From JANQMY01 sp965227095 (GTDB lineage Bacteria > Pseudomonadota > Alphaproteobacteria > JANQMY01), in the NCBI GenBank assembly GCA_965227095.1, contig CBDDFL010000001.1, positions 1,364,001-1,428,000 of the forward strand: DNA of 64,000 nucleotides, given 5' to 3'. The notes beneath the pieces were generated by a model. It was not told the origin of the DNA. It saw nothing but the letters and a program-made list of their open reading frames with translations, and searched no databases. The translations under genes and the position numbers were made by a program. Below, one piece after another: positions 8,685-14,695 of this stretch (its first letter is position 1; the number at the start of each line of letters is the position of its first letter).

Positions 8685-9158
8685 TTAGGAGACGTCTTGG
8701 CGCCAGACTTGCGGTTGCTTCCCTTCCATCATGTCTGACAGGGCGGACAATTCAAGGCGCCAGGGCGTGAGCTTTAACAAGCCATAAGTGGGGTCAGACG
8801 CGTCTTTCCAGAACAGGCCGAGATCGTATCCCAACGGCTCCGGTGTATCCGCGTAATATTTCCACAGCCGCTTTTTTTCGTCCGCATCATCCACCCATTC
8901 CGCTTTGCATTCCGCGAAGATCTGTTTGTGGTCCTGGTCCCAATAAGACAGGGACACCCATGGGCTGTGCGCAATGTGTTTTGCCTTGTGCGAGTTACGG
9001 CCGGTGGCAATCCAACCGGTGCGGCCTTCCCAAATGGGATGCAGCAGGCGGGCGCGGGGCCGGTCTTGCGTGTCGATCGTGGTCACGGTTGCCCAGACGA
9101 TTTTTGCAACACGCGCCAAAAATTCTTCTTCGATGTCAGAGAAAGATGCGACGTCCAT
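8685..9158 (-). CDS. Pyridoxamine 5'-phosphate oxidase-like flavoprotein
   Basis: A split-barrel FMN-binding protein of 157 residues, similar to the small general PNPOx group. WATVTTIDTQDRPRARLLHPIWEG and the later WIATGRNSHKAKHIAHSP are typical of the flavin-binding barrel. The true substrate is unknown; such proteins often reduce flavins, F420 or haem-like compounds, or carry out stress-related redox. GGGAGG seven bases before the ATG supports the start. The stop lies 30 bases upstream of glpK, so co-transcription with glpK is possible. Confidence 0.82.
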   Translation of the reverse strand: MDVASFSDIEEEFLARVAKIVWATVTTIDTQDRPRARLLHPIWEGRTGWIATGRNSHKAKHIAHSPWVSLSYWDQDHKQIFAECKAEWVDDADEKKRLWKYYADTPEPLGYDLGLFWKDASDPTYGLLKLTPWRLELSALSDMMEGKQPQVWRQDVS

Positions 9159-9392
9159 GTGAGGCCTCCCGATTTATTTTGTGAAAGCCTAAAGCTTTCT
9201 CTAACGGGGGGCCAGGCCTTCATGAAACACCAGGAATTGGTCCTGACCCGGAGTAATCTCGCCGGAGGGGGAGTGAAACCGGACAAATGGTGACGGAGGA
9301 CGTGACTTAACATTCACCGCCGGCGGCGCGGTTCCGATTCGGGGGGGCTGCCGAGTGACGAGGCCATGCGGATATTCATTTTTAACGGAATT

Positions 9393-9405
9393 GTTGCAGT
9401 GCAAC
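9393..9405. promoter_or_regulatory. Operator-like palindrome TTGCA-N-TGCAA, copy 1
   Basis: GTTGCA-G-TGCAAC is a perfect 6-1-6 inverted repeat. It shares TTGCANTGCAA with the palindrome at 9618-9634. Binding by a regulator is inference. Confidence 0.35.
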
Positions 9406-9483
9406 TTCTATGCGCACAGCGCGGGGCATTTTGCACATTGTATGGGCTGGAATTGTTAACAAATTTTAACGATTGGAATTTTT

Positions 9484-9514
9484 GTTATATTTTTTTAGAG
9501 CTAAAAAATATAAC
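9484..9514. repeat. AT-rich long inverted repeat
   Basis: Two arms of 15 and 14 bases (GTTATAT...TTTAG and CTAAA...ATATAAC) mirror each other, with one extra T on the left and a 2-base centre. It could be an operator, a cruciform or a bidirectional terminator. Confidence 0.5.
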
Positions 9515-9617
9515 TAAATCAGTATCTTAGGGAAATTTCGCCGGGTTCCTACCTACGAAAACGGCGTCGAATTAGATCATTATAACGCATGTGCGAAAAT
9601 GCGGGGGCGCTATGCAC

Positions 9618-9634
9618 ATTTTGCAATGCAAAAT
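9618..9634. promoter_or_regulatory. Operator-like palindrome TTGCA-N-TGCAA, copy 2
   Basis: ATTTTGCA-A-TGCAAAAT is a perfect 8-1-8 inverted repeat about 60 bases upstream of the small membrane peptide. Its core matches the palindrome at 9393-9405. Confidence 0.4.
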
Positions 9635-9660
9635 AACAAATGACTTCCCTATCTAAGGAC

Positions 9661-9684
9661 TCGGCATTGGTGCCGATCTTTTTT
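9661..9684 (+). terminator. Terminator-like hairpin just before the small peptide gene
   Basis: Stem TCGGCA/TGCCGA with loop TTGG is followed directly by TCTTTTTT. It ends 12 bases before the start codon of the 32-residue peptide. It could end a short RNA made from the AT-rich region, or act as an attenuator controlling the peptide. Confidence 0.55.
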
Positions 9685-9696
9685 ATGGAGAGAAAA

Positions 9697-9795
9697 ATGC
9701 TTTTCACACGTGTCCTGGAAGCTGTGTCGTTGACCTTGGTCGCGGCCGGTTTTGCAATTGCGGTGCTGAACTTTGGCATCCCGACAATTGCGTAA
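9697..9795 (+). CDS. Small single-pass membrane peptide (32 aa)
   Basis: A 32-codon frame starts at ATG 9697, with GGAG at 9687-9690 six bases upstream. The product begins MLFTRVLEAV and then has a hydrophobic stretch of about 20 residues (SLTLVAAGFAIAVLNFGIP), enough for one membrane helix. An in-frame ATG at 9685 would add four residues (MERK) but would overlap the ribosome-binding site. I recognise no family. The good ribosome-binding site, the helix-like composition and the flanking hairpins argue for a real small protein. Such peptides often modulate a membrane complex, but no partner is evident. Confidence 0.45.
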   Translation: MLFTRVLEAVSLTLVAAGFAIAVLNFGIPTIA

Positions 9796-9959
9796 TACAT
9801 GCAGGGAGCATAACGCCCAGGAACGTAAGGTTCGGTCGTCTGCCGCTTGAGCGCCCCGTTGTATGGCGCCTGACAGAAAAGACGGAACACACACAGTGAA
9901 TAAAAATTAACAATTCAGAAAGGCTGAAGACCTGACGCGATCATCGCTGTCTCACATCC

Positions 9960-9994
9960 CCAAGGCCCGCGTGAAATCCTCACGTGGGCCTTGG
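9960..9994 (+). terminator. Long stable hairpin downstream of the small peptide
   Basis: A 15-bp stem with one G-T wobble (CCAAGGCCC...TGA pairing with TCACGTG...TTGG) closes a 5-base loop AATCC. No strong T-run follows, so it is either a weak terminator or an RNA-stabilising element for the 9.7 kb transcript. Confidence 0.5.
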
Positions 9995-10073
9995 TCATAT
10001 CTGGCTAACCTTGATTATGATTAACGCAAAATAAATCGTCTTCATGGCCTTCTATAGGAAATAGGAGGTCCCA

Positions 10074-11087
10074 ATGGCATTAGCACATGTCGAAGAGACA
10101 CAGACGATCGATACCGGTCGGCCGCATATTCAAGACAAAAAACTCCCGATACTGACGATTGAATGGGGAAAGACGTCGGTTGCCGAATGGCAACGTTTGT
10201 TGGCGCGCGTTCCACGATCCAACGTCATCCAAACCTTTGCCTATGCGCAGGCTGTTCGGTCCGCAAAGCAGCAGATGACACGGTTTGGCGTGATCCGAGA
10301 AAACGGGGCGCCGGTCGGGCTTGTACAAATCCAGGAAGTTAAGCTGTTCGGCGTGTTTCATACCGTGGTGTTGGACCGTGGACCCCTTTGGTTTGCTGAG
10401 AATGTGACGCCGGATTATTGGGAAGCGTTTTTTAGGACCTTCGATGGTGAATTTCCCCGTCGCATCGGCCGGTGGCGCCGCATTATGCCGGAACTGGATG
10501 AGACTGAAGAAAACCTCAAAATGCTGATTTCATCCGGTCTGCGGGTTGTGCGGTCGGGATATCGCTCCATTTGGCTTGATCTGCGCGACGATACCGAGCA
10601 GATCCGCAAACGCTTCAAAGGCAAATGGCGCAATGCGCTCAATGCAGCCGAAAAGAGCGGGCTTGATGTGGCCGTCGATTGGCAGATGGAAACCTTGCCC
10701 TGGCTGTTGATGCAATATGAAGCCGACAAGAAAGAGCGCGGCTATGACGGGCCCTCCGCGTCCTTCCTTCATTGCTTAACCCATGCAGCGCGCGGTTCCG
10801 GCAATGTGATTGTTCTGCGTGCCATGAAACGCGACCGTCCGGTCGCCGCCATTATGATCTTGCGTCATGGCAGCTCCGCTACCTACCAGATCGGCTGGAC
10901 CAATGAAGAAGGCCGCGATGCCAAGTCTCACCATCTGTTGTTGTGGCGTGCCTGTTTGGCGTTGAAAGACATTGGTGTGGAATGGTTTGACGCGGGCGGC
11001 ATCAACGAGGAACATGCGGAAGGCGTGACCCGCTTTAAGCGCGGTCTCGGCGGCCGGGAATACAAGCTGGTGGGCACGTTTAGCTGA
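10074..11087 (+). CDS. FemAB/GNAT-fold peptidyl- or acyltransferase-like protein
   Basis: The product has 337 residues with two GNAT-like halves, as in FemAB-type and 'BioF2-like' acetyltransferase proteins. N-terminal features include WQRLLARVPRSNVIQTFAYAQA and the AP-VGLVQIQE strand. The C-terminal half has VAAIMILRHGSSATYQIGW, then LLLWRACLALKDIGVEWFDAGGIN and GVTRFKRGLGG, a typical ending. Characterised FemAB proteins add amino acids from aminoacyl-tRNA to peptidoglycan or other acceptors; the acceptor here is unknown. AGGAGG lies just before the ATG. It stands alone, convergent to nrdB. Confidence 0.8.
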   Translation: MALAHVEETQTIDTGRPHIQDKKLPILTIEWGKTSVAEWQRLLARVPRSNVIQTFAYAQAVRSAKQQMTRFGVIRENGAPVGLVQIQEVKLFGVFHTVVLDRGPLWFAENVTPDYWEAFFRTFDGEFPRRIGRWRRIMPELDETEENLKMLISSGLRVVRSGYRSIWLDLRDDTEQIRKRFKGKWRNALNAAEKSGLDVAVDWQMETLPWLLMQYEADKKERGYDGPSASFLHCLTHAARGSGNVIVLRAMKRDRPVAAIMILRHGSSATYQIGWTNEEGRDAKSHHLLLWRACLALKDIGVEWFDAGGINEEHAEGVTRFKRGLGGREYKLVGTFS

Positions 11088-11107
11088 CGTCCTGTTTGAG
11101 CCGATCT

Positions 11108-11192
11108 CCGCTCATTCCTGCGCACGCAGGAATCTATCGCAGCCTGTTGTGAGATCCCGGTTCACCCTTGCCGGGTGACCGGGATGAGCGGG
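11108..11192. repeat. Dispersed palindromic element, copy 1
   Basis: An 85-base element with outer inverted ends CCGCTCATTCC / GGGATGAGCGG. Inside are hairpins ATTCCTGCG..CGCAGGAAT and CCCGG..CCGGG. It sits between convergent genes. A related copy lies at 50219-50302 with the same outer ends and the same inner motif GAGATCCCGG. It resembles REP-type intergenic repeats. Confidence 0.75.
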
Positions 11193-11272
11193 TGACATTC
11201 AAAAGAAACCTGTAATCATTCCCTGCAAGCGCTCTGCGGGCGGTCGAGAATGGCGGCTTGAGACGACCCGAT

Positions 11273-12232
11273 TTAGTCGAACGCTTCGTCCCAGCTGCCT
11301 TCGGTGGACGCCTTTGAATATTCCGTCGCGCGGTTTTCGAAGAAATTGGTGTGCTCAATGCCGTTTAGCATTTCGTCCATCCACGGCAGGGGATTTACAT
11401 TCATGGCGAAAATGGGCGTCAGGCCCAATTGCCCCAAGCGCCGGTCGGCGATGTAACGAATATAATCTTTCACTTCCGTGGCGTTGATGCCTTCCACCCC
11501 GCCCATCTCGAAGGCTAGGTCGATAAAGGCGTCTTCATGTTCCACCACGGTGAGGCAGGCTTGCGTGATTTCTTCCTTCAGGTCTTCGGTCCACAGCTCC
11601 GGGTTTTCCTCAATAAAAGTGCGGAACAGCTTGACGGCCGAATGGGTATGCAGGGTTTCATCGCGCGCGGACCATGTCACGATCTGGCCCATGCCACGCA
11701 TTTTACCAAAGCGCGGGAAATTCATGAGGATCGCGAAGCTTGCGAACAATTGCAGGCCTTCGGTGAAGCCGCCGAACACGGCCAAGGTTTTGGCAATGTC
11801 TTCTTTGGTTTCAACCCCCCAGCGCTGCATGTAATCGTACTTGTCCTTCATCTCCCCATATTTGAGGAAGGCTTCGTATTCGATTTCCGGCATGCCGATG
11901 GTGTCGAGCAAATGGCTGTAGGCCGCAATGTGTACGGTTTCGATATTGGAAAACGCCGCCAACATCATCTGCACTTCTGTTGGTTTGAACACCTTCGAAT
12001 AATGCTTCATGTAGCAATTGTTTACTTCCACGTCCGCCTGCACAAAGAAGCGGAAAATCTGGGTAAGCAAATTGCGTTCGGCATCTGTCAGGTTGCGGTG
12101 CCAATCCTTCACATCATCCGCAAGCGGAACTTCTTCCGGCAACCAGTGGATGCGCTGTTGGGTCAGCCAGGCTTCATAGGCCCAAGGATATTGGAAGGGC
12201 TTGTAAACAAGCCGCTCTTTCAAAAGAGACAT
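11273..12232 (-). CDS. nrdB: Ribonucleotide reductase class I, beta subunit
   Basis: The radical-generating small subunit of class I ribonucleotide reductase, which makes dNTPs with NrdA. The product has 319 residues. Metal ligands are visible: D67 (QADVEV), E98 and H101 (SNIETVH), Glu in GGFTEGLQLF, and Glu plus His in ARDETLHTHS. The radical Tyr is at Y105 (HIAAY), the spacing of E. coli Y122, so this looks like a tyrosyl-radical enzyme. The C-terminus is acidic (SWDEAFD), as needed for docking to NrdA. No ATP-cone is present. It follows nrdA by about 50 bases. Confidence 0.96.
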   Translation of the reverse strand: MSLLKERLVYKPFQYPWAYEAWLTQQRIHWLPEEVPLADDVKDWHRNLTDAERNLLTQIFRFFVQADVEVNNCYMKHYSKVFKPTEVQMMLAAFSNIETVHIAAYSHLLDTIGMPEIEYEAFLKYGEMKDKYDYMQRWGVETKEDIAKTLAVFGGFTEGLQLFASFAILMNFPRFGKMRGMGQIVTWSARDETLHTHSAVKLFRTFIEENPELWTEDLKEEITQACLTVVEHEDAFIDLAFEMGGVEGINATEVKDYIRYIADRRLGQLGLTPIFAMNVNPLPWMDEMLNGIEHTNFFENRATEYSKASTEGSWDEAFD

Positions 12233-12282
12233 GATGTGGTTCCAGTCAGATCAGAAGGTTGCTTGATAGCCTTTTGGGAAAC

Positions 12283-14151
12283 TTACTGGCAGGACAGGCA
12301 TTCTTCGTAGTCGGTGGTGGTCGGCTGTTGGGCCGCTGCTTTTGGCAAGTCTTCCAGATTGACCAAGGGCACAAGCTTCAGACCCTTTTCGTCAGGTGCT
12401 GGGGCTTCCGCCTTTTCGGCCCGCTGGATCGACAGTGACCGGCAATAGTAAAGCGACTTCACGCCCTTTTTCCAAGCCTGATAATGGATCTGGTGCAAAT
12501 CTCTTTTGTGCACATTGGCGGGCAAGAACACATTGATGGATTGCGCTTGGTCAATCATGGGCGCGCGGTCCGCGGCGTGTTCAATCACCCAGCGCTGATC
12601 CAACTCGAACGCGGTTTTGAACACATCTTTTTCATCGTCCGACAAAAAGTCGAGATGCTGCACCGAGCCGCCATTGACGGTGATGGAACTCCATGTGGCA
12701 TCATCGTCCCGGCCTTTTTCCGCCAACAGTTTCTTCAAATAGCGGTTGCGCACATTAAAGGAACCGGTCAGCGTTTTGTGGGTGTAGCTGTTGGCGGCGA
12801 TCGGTTCGATGCCAGGGCTTGCACCCCCGCAAATGATGGAAATCGACGCGGTGGGCGCAATGGCGGTTTTGTTCGAGAACCGTTCCTTCATGCCGTAATC
12901 GGCTGCATCCGGGCAAGGGCCACGTTCTTCCGCAAGTGATTTGGAGGCGGCATCTACTTGGGCGTGAATATGCTTGAACATGTTCCGGTTCCAAGACTGC
13001 GCGATGGCACATTCAAAGGGGATCATTTGCTTCTGCAGGAATGAATGGAAGCCCATGACGCCCAAACCGACGCTGCGTTCGCGCATGGCGGAATATTTGG
13101 CACGTGCCATACTGTCCGGCGCCTTCTCGATGAAGTCGGTCAACACATTGTCCAGGAAGCGCATCACGTCTTCAATGAAGCGCGGGTCTTCCTCCCACTC
13201 GTCGTATTTCTCAAGGTTGAGAGAGGAGAGGCAGCACACCGCCGTGCGCTCATTGCCCAAATGGTCGATACCGGTGGGCAGCGTGATCTCACTGCACAGA
13301 TTGGATGTCTTCACTTGCAAGCCCGCAAGTTTCTGATGTTCCGGCAGGGCTTTATTCACGTGATCGATGTTGACGATGTAGGGTTCGCCGGTTTCGATGC
13401 GGGCCGTCAGGATGCGGATCCACAAGGACCGCGCGGGCACGGTTGCCTGCACGCTTTTATCTTTGGGGCTCAACAGAGCCCACTCTTCGTCATTTTCGAC
13501 GGCGCGCATGAACGCATCGCTGATCAAGATGCCGTGGTGCAGATTGAGCGCTTTACGGTTTGGGTCGCCGCCGGTCGGACGCCGCAATTCGATAAATTCT
13601 TCGATTTCCGGGTGATCGATGGGCAGATACACGGCGGCGCTGCCCCGGCGCAAAGATCCCTGGCTGATGGCGAGCGTCAAGCTGTCCATGACCCGAATGA
13701 AGGGGATGATGCCGGACGTTTTGCCATTGCCGCCGACCTTTTCGCCGATGGAACGCAGATTGCCCCAATAGCTGCCGATGCCGCCGCCACGCGCGGCCAG
13801 CCAGACATTTTCATTCCAAAGGCCGACAATGCCGTTCAGGCTGTCATTGGCTTCATTGAGAAAACAGGAAATCGGCAGGCCCCGATCCGTGCCGCCATTG
13901 CTCAAAACAGGCGTTGCCGGCATGAACCACAGATTGCTCATATAGTTGTAAAGGCGCTGGGCATGGGCTTCGTCATCGCCATAATAGCTGGCCACGCGGG
14001 CGAACAGATCTTGGTATGTCTCGCCCGGCAACAAATAGCGATCCGTCAAGGTGGCCTTCCCGAAATCGGTCAGGTTCTCGTCATTGGAGAGATCAATCTC
14101 TACGCGACCACGTTCTTGATATTGAACAGCATCTGCCGTCTGTTGCAGCAT
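12283..14151 (-). CDS. nrdA: Ribonucleotide reductase class I, alpha subunit (no ATP-cone)
   Basis: The catalytic large subunit reduces ribonucleoside diphosphates. The product has 622 residues against about 760 in E. coli; the missing part is the N-terminal ATP-cone. Catalytic features are visible: PISCFLNE (first redox Cys), SNLCSEI (active-site N-x-C-x-E) and the paired Tyr residues near the C-terminus (SLYYCRS). The tail ends ECLSCQ, the CxxC pair that accepts electrons. The ATG at 14151 was chosen because GAAGGG precedes it; 13 more residues are open upstream. Expression is probably governed by the NrdR boxes near 14.54 kb, which leaves a leader of about 350 bases. Confidence 0.96.
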   Translation of the reverse strand: MLQQTADAVQYQERGRVEIDLSNDENLTDFGKATLTDRYLLPGETYQDLFARVASYYGDDEAHAQRLYNYMSNLWFMPATPVLSNGGTDRGLPISCFLNEANDSLNGIVGLWNENVWLAARGGGIGSYWGNLRSIGEKVGGNGKTSGIIPFIRVMDSLTLAISQGSLRRGSAAVYLPIDHPEIEEFIELRRPTGGDPNRKALNLHHGILISDAFMRAVENDEEWALLSPKDKSVQATVPARSLWIRILTARIETGEPYIVNIDHVNKALPEHQKLAGLQVKTSNLCSEITLPTGIDHLGNERTAVCCLSSLNLEKYDEWEEDPRFIEDVMRFLDNVLTDFIEKAPDSMARAKYSAMRERSVGLGVMGFHSFLQKQMIPFECAIAQSWNRNMFKHIHAQVDAASKSLAEERGPCPDAADYGMKERFSNKTAIAPTASISIICGGASPGIEPIAANSYTHKTLTGSFNVRNRYLKKLLAEKGRDDDATWSSITVNGGSVQHLDFLSDDEKDVFKTAFELDQRWVIEHAADRAPMIDQAQSINVFLPANVHKRDLHQIHYQAWKKGVKSLYYCRSLSIQRAEKAEAPAPDEKGLKLVPLVNLEDLPKAAAQQPTTTDYEECLSCQ

Positions 14152-14520
14152 TCTGTCTACCCTTCCTCTCGCCGCCCTAAAGAACGGCACCCAGCTTTCA
14201 AACCCAACACACCAACGTCACCCAAACTTCGGGTGTTGCGCGCAGCACAAACCGCTCGCTCGCCGAAGAACCATTCGGCGTACTCCAACATTTTCTGTAG
14301 ATGGCCAGCCCGAGTTGGACTTCGCCGTTCCCGCCTCTCTTCTCCGTGGACCAGGCCTTGGAAAAGAAAAAACACCTCGCTTCGAAGCGTTGCCGGGACT
14401 TAAAAGGGTCGAACCGTCGCCATAGAACTTACAAACGGACGGCGATGTTAACCATTTTTTCCGGCACGCGGAACGCAAAAGCGCCAACGGAAAGACATCG
14501 TAGGGGGCAATTTTCGGGAC
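14152..14520 (-). other. Long leader region of nrdA
   Basis: About 370 bases separate the nrdA start from the NrdR boxes. No convincing gene is seen. One clear hairpin lies in it: CGCCGAA/TTCGGCG with a 6-base loop at 14261-14280. A tight CGCTTCGAAGCG palindrome followed by a T-run on the minus strand lies near 14365-14390. An attenuation or processing role is only a guess. Confidence 0.4.
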
Positions 14521-14521
14521 G

Positions 14522-14565
14522 TCAATATCTAGTGGCTCGAAAAAACAGCTTGACTAGATATAGGG
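14522..14565. promoter_or_regulatory. Pair of NrdR boxes
   Basis: Two copies of the CWATATCTAGT-type palindrome are seen. One is at 14522-14535 (TCAATATCTAGTGG). The other is at 14552-14565, read on the minus strand as CCCTATATCTAGTC. Their centres are 31 bp apart, three helical turns, as is usual for the repressor NrdR. They precede nrdAB and also lie about 130 bases before the divergent AAA-M41 gene. Confidence 0.75.
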
Positions 14566-14695
14566 GGTCAGATTCGGAAAACACCTGCAAAATGAACACT
14601 TGACGGAGCCCCGGTCGAGCAGGCCATAATCCCTGAAAACAACAAGAAATCGTAACGAGTTTTGCCATCCAACGGGGTGGTTGGTGGGGATTATT

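Larger units (their letters stand above)
9159..9656. other. Long AT-rich, palindrome-rich intergenic region
   Basis: No convincing gene is seen here. The stretch becomes AT-rich from about 9430. It holds three palindromes listed separately and a TTAA-N6-TTAA element near 9456-9470. It probably contains promoters for the flavoprotein on the left and for the small transcript on the right. Confidence 0.5.

Noticed and set aside
9456..9470. CtrA binding site
   Set aside because: The sequence reads TTAA-N6-TTAA, whereas the CtrA consensus needs seven bases between the half-sites.
9549..9913. Several overlapping minus-strand frames opposite the small peptide
   Set aside because: None has a ribosome-binding site or a recognisable domain, and they cross the hairpins. 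The plus-strand 32-codon frame has better start signals.
13045..14403. A 452-codon open frame on the plus strand across nrdA
   Set aside because: nrdA has all its catalytic motifs on the other strand; the plus-strand product has no domain and runs past the nrdA start only by chance.
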